From CAYLGT01 sp964383465 (GTDB taxonomy: Bacteria > Patescibacteriota > Saccharimonadia > Saccharimonadales > Saccharimonadaceae), in contig CAYLGT010000009.1 of NCBI GenBank assembly GCA_964383465.1, positions 1 through 34,743 on the forward strand: DNA of 34,743 nt, in the 5' to 3' direction. A program made the translations under genes and the position numbers. The stretch's first letter is position 1, and each line of letters opens with the position of its first letter. The notes beneath the pieces were generated by a model. That model was not told the origin of the DNA. It saw only the letters and a list, made by a program, of their open reading frames with translations, and did not search any database. Positions 1-7,582 of the stretch are shown here, in pieces.

Positions 1-1642
1 CAACAAGTTCAACAACCGGGTGCTGCCCACGAAGCTTATCGAGTTCTTTTTGCCCTGTGCTGTAGCCAGTCTTGCCCTTTTTGATTCCCAAAGTTGGCAG
101 TGCCAATTTCCCATACAGTACATCAGCCAGTTGCGCCGGACTGCCTATGTTGAACTCATAGCCGACGAGGTCGAACATCTCCTGCTGGAGCTTAGCGATA
201 TCGCGCGACAAATGTTTGTTCATGTCCGCCAGAAAATCAGTATCGAGTCCTATACCCCGATGTTCCATGCGTGCTAGCACAGCCATGAGTGGAAAATCCA
301 TCTCGCGAGCAACCTGAGCTAACTTCGGAAGTGATTCAAACTTAGCAGACTGCTCCTCGTAGAGTTCGCGAACCGCAACCACCGCTGCCAGTGGATCACT
401 GACGTCAGCTCCGACCAAGTCTTCAAGCTCTCGTGATTTACGCAGTGGATCAAGCAAAAATGCCGCCTGACTTGTGTCATGCATAACATTTGGAAGCGAG
501 GTCGCACCGTGAGCCAACAGCTGCTTGAGCACGGCCTTGGCATCATGAGCAACAATCGAAGTATTCGCCAGGATCGAGCTGGCTTCAGAAAGTGATGCCT
601 CATAGGCCACACCGCCCTTGTCCAACAGATACAATTTGCCCTCGTGCAGCCACACTACCACCGAGCTGGCTTCAGAAAGTAAGGCCTGCGTTTTTGCGTC
701 GAGCGTACCGGCTTTAGCGGGCACGATTGGTTTTGCGTCGACGTCGCCCGCAGCCGCTACTTCGTCGGTGCGCATAAACTCTGGCATGGTTCGCAGCAAA
801 CTACGAAACTCGAGTTTCGTCAGCATGGTTTTGAGTGCTAAACGGTCGAGGTCTTTGACGTCCATACTTTTCAGATCCAGATCGACCGGCGCGTCGTACC
901 AAATTTCGGCAATTTTTTTACTCAGGTAAGCGGAGTCTTTACCCGACTCTAGCTTGCGACGAGTCGCGTCTTTGATTTCCCAGAGATTTTCATACACACC
1001 GTCGAGTGTTTCGTACTTTTGCAGCAAGTCGACACCAGTTTTCTCGCCGATACCAGGCACACCAGGTATGTTGTCGGAACTGTCGCCTTTGAGGGCTTTG
1101 AGGTCGAGGAACTGATCGACGCGGATGCCATACTTTTCCGTAAAGCTACTTGGGTTAAAGAGCTGGATGTTTGAAAAACCTTTTTTCAGCGCATAGACAT
1201 GCACGAGATCACCCGTACACTGCAGCAGGTCCAAATCACTCGTGATCAAACAGACTTCGATGCCCTCGTCACTCGCCTTCTTCGCCAGCGTCCCCATGAT
1301 GTCGTCTGCTTCATAGTCATCACACTCATACAGTGGCCATGAAAATGCCTCCAGTAGTTCATGAAGGATCGGGATCTGCACATAAAAGTCTGGTGGTGCT
1401 GGTTTTCGTCCGGCCTTATACTCCGGGTAGAGTTCCACACGCCGGCGAATGTTGGTCTTTGGCTTGTCCCACGCCACGCAGACATAGTCAGGTTTGAGCT
1501 TCTTCATGAGCTCCAAAGACAGCGCTGCAAAGCCATACACCCCTCCGGTCGGCGTGCCATCACCCATACTAAGATTTGGCATGGCGTAGTAGCCGCGATA
1601 AAACACGGACTTTCCGTCTATGATAGCCAGCCGTTTTGTCAT
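1..1642 (-). CDS. polA: DNA polymerase I, N-terminal part (cut by left edge)
   Basis: Replicative repair polymerase that removes RNA primers and fills gaps. The frame is open from the ATG at 1642 to the window edge, about 547 residues. The 5' nuclease domain is clear: CDDYEADD near residue 107, SDLDLLQ near 135 and GDSSDNIPGVPGIGEKTG near 186, which are the metal-binding acids and the helix-hairpin-helix. The middle domain has the place of the 3'-5' exonuclease, but the expected DxE motif is replaced by VVVWLHEG and the exo II aspartate is missing, so proofreading is probably lost. The last residues (KLRGQHPVVEL) are the start of the polymerase domain; the catalytic palm lies outside the window. 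The gene starts 4 nt after the WhiB-like gene with only a weak ribosome site, so it is probably the last gene of that operon. Confidence 0.95.
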   Translation of the reverse strand, partial: MTKRLAIIDGKSVFYRGYYAMPNLSMGDGTPTGGVYGFAALSLELMKKLKPDYVCVAWDKPKTNIRRRVELYPEYKAGRKPAPPDFYVQIPILHELLEAFSWPLYECDDYEADDIMGTLAKKASDEGIEVCLITSDLDLLQCTGDLVHVYALKKGFSNIQLFNPSSFTEKYGIRVDQFLDLKALKGDSSDNIPGVPGIGEKTGVDLLQKYETLDGVYENLWEIKDATRRKLESGKDSAYLSKKIAEIWYDAPVDLDLKSMDVKDLDRLALKTMLTKLEFRSLLRTMPEFMRTDEVAAAGDVDAKPIVPAKAGTLDAKTQALLSEASSVVVWLHEGKLYLLDKGGVAYEASLSEASSILANTSIVAHDAKAVLKQLLAHGATSLPNVMHDTSQAAFLLDPLRKSRELEDLVGADVSDPLAAVVAVRELYEEQSAKFESLPKLAQVAREMDFPLMAVLARMEHRGIGLDTDFLADMNKHLSRDIAKLQQEMFDLVGYEFNIGSPAQLADVLYGKLALPTLGIKKGKTGYSTGQKELDKLRGQHPVVELV

Positions 1643-1646
1643 GTAT

Positions 1647-2654
1647 CTATTTTACCCTAGGTGGGTACAGATGACTGATGACAAATGCTAAATGACTTTC
1701 GACGTACTGTTCAGCTTCAGTGAGCGACTTAAAGCGCCGCTTTCCATACTCTTCGAGTGCTATCGTCGACATACGCTTGGCGTCTTTCATCGTTACACCG
1801 ACGAGTTCTCCGAGATACGCCGCCCCGCTGCGAAGATGCGGGTCGCGAATGAGCGCTTTTGTTGCGATGGTCGTCAAACGAGACCGAAGCTTCGCAGCTG
1901 CTTGCTGTTTGGCGATGTCGACGACTTCTTGTTTGACCCCAGCACCCGCGTTGGCAAATCCGAGAAATAACAGCATCTGCTGCGCAGTGGGTGCATCCAG
2001 GCGTCCTTGGGTAAAGAGCTCGCGAACCAGGCCGTCGAGACTTTGAAACTCAGGCGGAAGTTCATCCTTGGCGATATATGACGCTGCTTCTTCGACCGTT
2101 CGACGCATCTTCACAAAGCCCTCGATACAGCGCAGCGCATAGCTTTCAGGACGACTGGCGCGTGATATATGACGTTCCGCAAAGAAATTTGCCGTCTCCT
2201 GTTCGGTCGCACCCTCTACGTACAGTGACAAAAACTCTGCATAGCGACGCTGGGTAGTCTGCATGGCGTGGCGCCAGTTCACGGCAGTATTTTCAACGAG
2301 CACGGCATACTCATCGGTTACCGTCTGTAGGGCCTCGTGTTTTTGGGCTGGCGTCAGTTGACCCCACTCTTCCGCCTCTTCATAGCCTTGGGTGACGAGC
2401 TCTTTTATCATGACGTCGAAACGACCGACGAGCTCCTGTCGTTCTTGTTTCGTCATACCGGCTATGATGTGTGAGTTTATGCCCGGATGATCTAGTGCCA
2501 TGTCGAGGCACTCGTCCCGAACCTCGCAGTGCTGACAGATTATCCTAGCCGCTCCTTCGTGCTCTTGTTGGGCGTGAATCGCCGGATCAATCGTTCGACA
2601 ACTGGCACGTGCCTCCCATGCTTGCTCCTCGCCTAGTCCAAATAAGTTATTCAT
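1647..2654 (-). CDS. WhiB-domain protein with long C-terminal extension
   Basis: Probable Fe-S transcription factor. The first 70 residues carry the WhiB cysteine pattern: Cys19, then CxxC at 40/43 and Cys49, followed by HIIAGMTKQERQEL, which resembles the G-[VI]-W-x-G turn and basic end of WhiB proteins, with the tryptophan replaced. WhiB proteins bind a 4Fe-4S cluster and contact region 4 of the primary sigma factor; this is known for Actinobacteria. The remaining 265 residues are mostly helical and not recognised; ordinary WhiB proteins are about 80-140 residues, so this one is unusually long (335). It lies 9 nt after a sigma-70 gene and 4 nt before polA, which suggests co-transcription and a possible partnership with that sigma factor. 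The family call is fairly safe; the role is inferred. Confidence 0.75.
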   Translation of the reverse strand: MNNLFGLGEEQAWEARASCRTIDPAIHAQQEHEGAARIICQHCEVRDECLDMALDHPGINSHIIAGMTKQERQELVGRFDVMIKELVTQGYEEAEEWGQLTPAQKHEALQTVTDEYAVLVENTAVNWRHAMQTTQRRYAEFLSLYVEGATEQETANFFAERHISRASRPESYALRCIEGFVKMRRTVEEAASYIAKDELPPEFQSLDGLVRELFTQGRLDAPTAQQMLLFLGFANAGAGVKQEVVDIAKQQAAAKLRSRLTTIATKALIRDPHLRSGAAYLGELVGVTMKDAKRMSTIALEEYGKRRFKSLTEAEQYVESHLAFVISHLYPPRVK

Positions 2655-2663
2655 GCTTCCTCC

Positions 2664-4259
2664 TTAACTCACAAAACTTCTGAGCAGATGTGCTCTTGAC
2701 GGATGGCGAAGTTTCGACAAGGCCTTTGCCTCGATATGTCGAATTCGCTCTCTTTTGCAGCCNNNNNNNNNNNNNNNNNNNNNNNNNNNNNNNNNNNNNN
2801 NNNNNNNNNNNNNNNNNNNNNNNNNNNNNNNNNNNNNNNNNNNNNNNNNNNNNNNNNNNNNNGCTCGCCTGCGAAGCTCGACTATCTTCTCCACTGTCAT
2901 CTCGACCTGACTGGCGATATATTCATCAGTAGCGGGATAGCCAACTTCCTGCATGTGTTGGTGTTCTACGTTACGAATCGCCCTCAGTTTTTCATAAGCA
3001 GTGACAGGTATACGAATCGTCGCCCCAGTATCTGCAAGTGCCCGGCCAATGTTCTGTTTAATCCACCAGGTGGCATAGGTCGAAAACTTATAGCCTTTTT
3101 TATAGTCAAATTTCTTCACGGCTGTTATAAGCCCTAGATTTCCTTCTTGGGTAAGATCCTCGATGCTTAGCCCTCGACCGGTGTACCGCCTGGCGAGACT
3201 AACCACGAGCCGGAGATTTGCTTTATGAATATGCTCGGTAGCAGATCTACCCTCTTCCACCAGTGTCGAGAGCTCCTCATACGTAGCGCCCTCTGGCCAC
3301 TCTCGAGTTCCTTCTAGAACTTCTTCGGCAAACAACCCCGCCTCACTCTGATGAAAGAGCTCGACTTCTTGTCCGGCATCGAGCAGTGGGGTTCTGGCGA
3401 TCTCGATCAAATACTGCCTATAGAGGTCGATGTTGTACGACGCAGCGTCTGAATCTCTTTTGGCTGAGCCACTTTCAGCCACTCCGACAGTGGAACGATG
3501 AGCGGGAAGTCGGCGCGTCATATAGCTAGCAATTTTTTTCTCACCATCTTCGTCGTCGAGAAGTTCTTGAAGCGTTCGAGCATCGAGACCTTCAGTCACA
3601 CGCTTTAACAGCTTTTTCAGATCAGCTCGATAACTGTTTACTTTTGATTCGGGTATCTCAAGTTTTAAAGCAATGTCTTTTGTAGTCTGGCCAGCAAGCG
3701 CCATACGAAGACCCTCAACCTTTTTCAGTTCTCGAGCATATATCTCTTCAGCCACCTCCGCCATCTTGAGCGAAGCTAAGTACGAAGCGAGCAGCGCATG
3801 CAGCGAATCGTCTGTAGCGGAAACGAGCTCAAATCCCATAGACGCCAGAAATGAGGGAGCGTTTAGTAGCGACCGTCGACCACGTCTGGCCGGTATATCT
3901 ACCACCTCTTCAAATAGCTCATCAATTTTATCCTCATCAGCTTCATCACTCAGTAGCTTGATTTGTTCAGTAAACCAGAACAGTGCCTCCTCGAGTTTAC
4001 CTTCTTCGTCGAGTCCACTCACAACCGTGTCTTCAAACCCAGAGAGGAGTAGCAGGAGGGGCACCCGCATATCCTGGTCAAGCGTAGCTACAAGCTGACG
4101 CACCTGAGGAAGTTCAACTGTGTCACCGAACAACTTATCATGTCGCTCACTGGCAAGCGAATTGCGCACAGGCGGTAAACTATCACCTTCCACCTGAAAC
4201 CAGGCAAACAAATTGTTTGCATGCCGCCTGCTTAGTTCAAGTGACTCGGAAGTTTCCAT
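2664..4259 (-). CDS. Sigma-70 family RNA polymerase sigma factor with N-terminal extension (interrupted by assembly gap)
   Basis: Second primary-type sigma factor of the window. Region 1.2 begins near residue 278 (DLYRQYLIEIARTPLL), region 2 spans about 346-415 (ANLRLVVSLARRY, EDLTQEGNLGL, FSTYATWWIKQ) and the end of region 4.2 reads RERIRHIEAKALSKLRHPSR. The 100-N gap removes most of regions 3 and 4. The roughly 275-residue N-terminus is not the usual region 1.1: it includes a stretch at about 184-221 (GQTTKDIALKLEIPESKVNSY) that looks like a LuxR or sigma-4 type helix-turn-helix. The ATG at 4259 follows the upstream unknown gene by 6 nt, and the WhiB-like gene follows 9 nt after the stop. 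It is more divergent than the rpoD at 6569-7582, so a group 2 or specialised factor is likely. Confidence 0.9.
   Translation of the reverse strand: METSESLELSRRHANNLFAWFQVEGDSLPPVRNSLASERHDKLFGDTVELPQVRQLVATLDQDMRVPLLLLLSGFEDTVVSGLDEEGKLEEALFWFTEQIKLLSDEADEDKIDELFEEVVDIPARRGRRSLLNAPSFLASMGFELVSATDDSLHALLASYLASLKMAEVAEEIYARELKKVEGLRMALAGQTTKDIALKLEIPESKVNSYRADLKKLLKRVTEGLDARTLQELLDDEDGEKKIASYMTRRLPAHRSTVGVAESGSAKRDSDAASYNIDLYRQYLIEIARTPLLDAGQEVELFHQSEAGLFAEEVLEGTREWPEGATYEELSTLVEEGRSATEHIHKANLRLVVSLARRYTGRGLSIEDLTQEGNLGLITAVKKFDYKKGYKFSTYATWWIKQNIGRALADTGATIRIPVTAYEKLRAIRNVEHQHMQEVGYPATDEYIASQVEMTVEKIVELRRRXXXXXXXXXXXXXXXXXXXXXXXXXXXXXXXXXXGCKRERIRHIEAKALSKLRHPSRAHLLRSFVS
2763..2862. other. 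Assembly gap of exactly 100 N
   Basis: One hundred unknown bases inside the sigma factor gene. Exactly 100 N is a common placeholder for a gap of unknown size. Sigma-70 proteins of this type usually have about 80 residues between the sequence on the left of the gap and the RERIRHIE motif on the right, more than the 34 codons allowed here, so the true gap is probably longer. The reading frame kept across the N run is then accidental. Confidence 0.98.
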
Positions 4260-4265
4260 GAACTT

Positions 4266-5942
4266 TTAACCCAGCCTGGCAACCCCGCCGGTAAAGTCTA
4301 CTTGCAAAATGTTCTCCTTTTGCTGAACGACTTCCGGTACTACTGGTGTAGCTTGACGCAGGGCGTTAAACAGCTGATCCATCGCATCGTACAGCTCTTC
4401 CGCTTGCCTTTCCTTCACTATCGAAGGCGAGCCATGGACCTGGTCGCGGAGTGGCTCAGGCGTACGTTCCACATAGCGGTCACCTTGCATGAACCCCATG
4501 CCGAGCAGTCGTCTCAACGTTGCCCTCGCTGAGCTCTTGACGTCGAGTTCGTTGAGTATGGCGCCGTCTGGCGAAACTTTGCCTATCAAATTTCTTAGCT
4601 GTTCAATGACCACTTTTTTGGCCGGAGTAAATTCACCTCGATTGTCCGGATCAAGCAAACCTCGAAAGGCAGCGAGGTTGATGTCTGTATCCATCATCGA
4701 AGCGAAACGTGTCACCACTCCATCACGGTGTGCTTCACCCGACTCTTCCTGTGGCACGTCATGTTCTTCATGTTCAGCACTTTCTTCTTCGTCACCCGAC
4801 TGCTCCTGGGTCACTGAAAAATCAAGTTGCAGATTTCCCTTCTGTACTTCTCGGCTCAGCGTCGTAACGATTGTCGCACGTGCGTTGACGATGTCTTGCC
4901 GGGTCGGTTCCTTGTCTTTGACTTTGCCGTAAGTTTCGACAAGCTCGCTGGTGTCGAGTCCAGCTAGCCACCCCCATAGGCAGACGAGGTATACTTCTTT
5001 TCGCGACTCGTCGATCTTCGAACTACGCATCCAGCCTTCGGCGATAACGCGCATCGTTTCATGGTTGAAATCTTCGGCTGTTATATGACCGAGATCGATA
5101 AAGTTTTTCTTTAACTGCCCCAAAAAGCTCTCCACACGATCGAGCCGATAGTTGTAGTCATCACCAAAGACAGCCTCAACTGCTTCGAGATCAACTTGCT
5201 CATCCGCCGTGCCCCGTTCAGCTCCTGGCGGATCGCTATCGACGCTTGGCTCTGCACCGACAACACCTTGGCTCATTCGTTCGTCAAGCAGGCGAACGAT
5301 TCGAGTCGAGGTATTGTGTACTCGCGAATGAAGTGACGATTCGCTTGGAATTTCATCTTTGAATTGCGCGAGCGTCGCTTTTACCCCCATCGTTAGCCGC
5401 GCCAGCATGATGTCTATGTTTCGTGCCGCCATGTTCGGACGTGCACTTTTCTCGGCATCGAGCGCTAATAGTGCAAGCACTTCGTCGCTATCGAGCTCAT
5501 CAGCCGAGGTCGGCACCGTTATGTAGTCTCCTTTGGTTCTTTCAGCTATAGAGCTCAAAAAACCACGTGTCTGCCCATAGTCAATATGAATCTCCTCGGC
5601 CTTTGGCGCTTCGACTTCTTCGTCACCGACTGGCTCATCTATCACACCATCTGCTTCCCGCTCAGGCTCATCGGCAGACTCCTCAGTGACCGGCACCTCG
5701 TCGACAAGTCCGTCAACCAAACCAACTGCACCCGTGAGTGTTTGGTAAGCTACTTGTGCTTCGTGTTTATCCATGGCTCGAATACGCGCTGTCATACCTT
5801 CAACCGCATCACCACTGACACCCAGCAGTGTCGCTAGATCATGGAGCGCAGCAATCGCCTTTGCTCTGTTTCGTAAACCAGGTCGTTCAAGCGCCTCTAC
5901 TTCAGCACCTGTTAAGAATTGATGGTAATCAACTTCGGACAT
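4266..5942 (-). CDS. Hypothetical acidic protein
   Basis: Not recognised. About 558 residues from the ATG at 5942, which is preceded by GGAG at a good distance; an in-frame ATG at 5957 is less well placed. The protein alternates helical segments with strongly acidic linkers rich in Glu and Asp (around residues 80-120 and 385-420). A C-terminal segment (ATLRRLLGMGF) could be part of a small helical DNA- or protein-binding fold, but no catalytic motif and no membrane segment is visible. It is the first gene of a compact minus-strand run followed after 6 nt by the sigma-70 gene, then the WhiB-like gene and polA. A TACAAT box lies a short distance upstream without a clear -35 element. The position suggests a role linked to that sigma factor, for example a binding partner, but nothing in the sequence proves it. 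Confidence 0.8.
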   Translation of the reverse strand: MSEVDYHQFLTGAEVEALERPGLRNRAKAIAALHDLATLLGVSGDAVEGMTARIRAMDKHEAQVAYQTLTGAVGLVDGLVDEVPVTEESADEPEREADGVIDEPVGDEEVEAPKAEEIHIDYGQTRGFLSSIAERTKGDYITVPTSADELDSDEVLALLALDAEKSARPNMAARNIDIMLARLTMGVKATLAQFKDEIPSESSLHSRVHNTSTRIVRLLDERMSQGVVGAEPSVDSDPPGAERGTADEQVDLEAVEAVFGDDYNYRLDRVESFLGQLKKNFIDLGHITAEDFNHETMRVIAEGWMRSSKIDESRKEVYLVCLWGWLAGLDTSELVETYGKVKDKEPTRQDIVNARATIVTTLSREVQKGNLQLDFSVTQEQSGDEEESAEHEEHDVPQEESGEAHRDGVVTRFASMMDTDINLAAFRGLLDPDNRGEFTPAKKVVIEQLRNLIGKVSPDGAILNELDVKSSARATLRRLLGMGFMQGDRYVERTPEPLRDQVHGSPSIVKERQAEELYDAMDQLFNALRQATPVVPEVVQQKENILQVDFTGGVARLG

Positions 5943-6024
5943 ACTGACTCCATCCACCCATTAGCTTTTTCTCATTGTACTAAACAGGGGTGCTGAATGA
6001 GCCTAAAAAGTCTATAACACAACG

Positions 6025-6585
6025 TTAACTGAGGCCGAGTAAGCGGTAAGCAGTTTCGACAAATGCATCGAGCTCAAGCTCATTTTCAATCACGACGTCG
6101 GCACCAGCTTTTATGTCCCGTAGGTTAAAGTCTGCCTCCCCTGGCCCGCCGTACCATTCTTTTTGTTCATTTGCCGCAAATTCTTCCAGCGTCAGCTGTA
6201 TTTCACGGTCGCGGCCACGTGCTTTCATGCGCTCATACCGCACTTCGACAGGCGCGTCGACAAACACTATGACACCGCCGGCCTCACGTACTGCCGCGAC
6301 TTCGCCGAGCGAACGCAGTCCGCTGACTATGAGATCCCCTGGTTGTTCAAGCGCCTTCCCAGCAAAGTAGCCCGCCCCATCTTCATGACGATGCTGAGTC
6401 GCAACCTCGAACAGCACTGTGCGTTCAACTGAGCCACGCTCTTTCATAGCGATCTCCCGCACAATGTTACTTGTCGAGACGTGGACGTAGCCAAAATCAG
6501 CCACCAACCGCTTTGCCAGCGTGTCTTTGCCGCTCGCAAACGTCCCGCTCAGTCCGATGATATGTGGCTTACTGGAGGTATTCAT
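6025..6585 (-). CDS. P-loop nucleotide kinase (dephospho-CoA kinase / UPF0200-like)
   Basis: Small P-loop kinase of 186 residues. The Walker A loop is GTFASGKDT near the N-terminus; further on are SNIVREIA, LIVSGLRSLGEV and the lid-like ERMKARGRDRE. This order resembles dephospho-CoA kinase and the archaeal-type nucleotide kinases of the UPF0200/AAA_18 group; the GKDT form and the GLRS motif fit the latter better. The substrate cannot be read from the sequence. The ATG at 6585 lies inside the end of rpoD (17-nt overlap), so it is translationally coupled to it. The longer frame extending to 6669 is only the opposite reading of rpoD region 4 and was not used as the start. It ends about 80 nt before the next gene. 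Confidence 0.8.
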   Translation of the reverse strand: MNTSSKPHIIGLSGTFASGKDTLAKRLVADFGYVHVSTSNIVREIAMKERGSVERTVLFEVATQHRHEDGAGYFAGKALEQPGDLIVSGLRSLGEVAAVREAGGVIVFVDAPVEVRYERMKARGRDREIQLTLEEFAANEQKEWYGGPGEADFNLRDIKAGADVVIENELELDAFVETAYRLLGLS

Positions 6586-7582
6586 ACAGCTTCTTGGCAT
6601 CCTTGTGCTTGCGAAGCTTGGTGAGGGCTTTGGCCTCGATCTGGCGAATGCGCTCACGAGTGACCGCAAACTCCTGCCCTACTTCTTCGAGTGTGTGGCT
6701 CTTGCCGTCCTCGAGTCCGAAGCGCATTTTGAGTATCTTTTGTTCTCGTTCTGTCAGCACGCCCAGGATGTCCTGCACTTGTTCTTTGAGTAGCTGACTG
6801 GCAGCACTATCCTCTGGACTTGCGGCATCTTCGTCTTCGATGAAATCACCAAGTACTGATTCATCTTCACCATCACCATCCCGACCAACACCGGCGTCCA
6901 GCGAGTGGATGTCCTGCTTGATCTTCATGACGTATTCGACTTTTTCCGGCTCCATCTCGAGCTCTTTGGCCAGTTCTTCGATAGTTGGCTCACGGTTGAG
7001 GTCCTGGGTCATGCGGCGCTGAGTTCGAAGCAATTTGTTGATCGTTTCCACCATGTGAACTGGGATACGAATCGTACGAGCTTGGTCAGCGATAGCACGA
7101 GTGATTGCCTGGCGAATCCACCACGTCGCATAGGTAGAAAACTTAAACCCCTTGTCAGGGTCAAACTTTTCGACGGCACGCAGCAGTCCCGTGTTTCCTT
7201 CCTGGATCAGGTCCAGAAAATCAAGTCCACGACCCGAGTAACGCTTGGCGATACTCACTACCAGTCGCATGTTAGCTTCGGCCATTTGGTCTTTGGCCTT
7301 TTTATCACCGGCAACCACTTTTTGAGCGAGGGCTAGTTCTTCCTCGGCGTTCAGGAGCGGAATTTTACCGATTTCGCGCAGGTACAGACGAACTGAGTCG
7401 TCAGAAACATCATCGAAAAAAGTCTGCGGCTGGTCGTCTGTCCAGTCTTCCGTTTCCTCGAGCTCTTCGGTGTCAGGCTCGTCAACATCGGCCAGTTTGG
7501 TTGCGACGTCGTCGAGAGTAAGCGTTTCTTCCTGATCGTTATCTTCTAGTATGTCGTCGTCATTGAGTGGTTTCTTTGCCAC
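6569..7582 (-). CDS. rpoD: RNA polymerase primary sigma factor RpoD/SigA
   Basis: Housekeeping sigma factor of 337 residues. An acidic N-terminus of about 60 residues is followed by region 1.2 (SVRLYLREIGKIPLL), region 2 (ANMRLVVSIAKRYSGRGL, LIQEGNTGLLRAVEKFD, FSTYATWWIRQAI), region 3 (TINKLLRTQRRM) and region 4 (LTEREQKILKMRFGLEDG, VTRERIRQIEAKAL). All core residues for -10 and -35 recognition look intact. Its start overlaps the end of dnaG by 23 nt, the classic dnaG-rpoD arrangement of the macromolecular-synthesis operon. The best promoters in this window (TTGACA/TATAAT type) fit this factor. Confidence 0.97.
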   Translation of the reverse strand: MAKKPLNDDDILEDNDQEETLTLDDVATKLADVDEPDTEELEETEDWTDDQPQTFFDDVSDDSVRLYLREIGKIPLLNAEEELALAQKVVAGDKKAKDQMAEANMRLVVSIAKRYSGRGLDFLDLIQEGNTGLLRAVEKFDPDKGFKFSTYATWWIRQAITRAIADQARTIRIPVHMVETINKLLRTQRRMTQDLNREPTIEELAKELEMEPEKVEYVMKIKQDIHSLDAGVGRDGDGEDESVLGDFIEDEDAASPEDSAASQLLKEQVQDILGVLTEREQKILKMRFGLEDGKSHTLEEVGQEFAVTRERIRQIEAKALTKLRKHKDAKKLYEYLQ

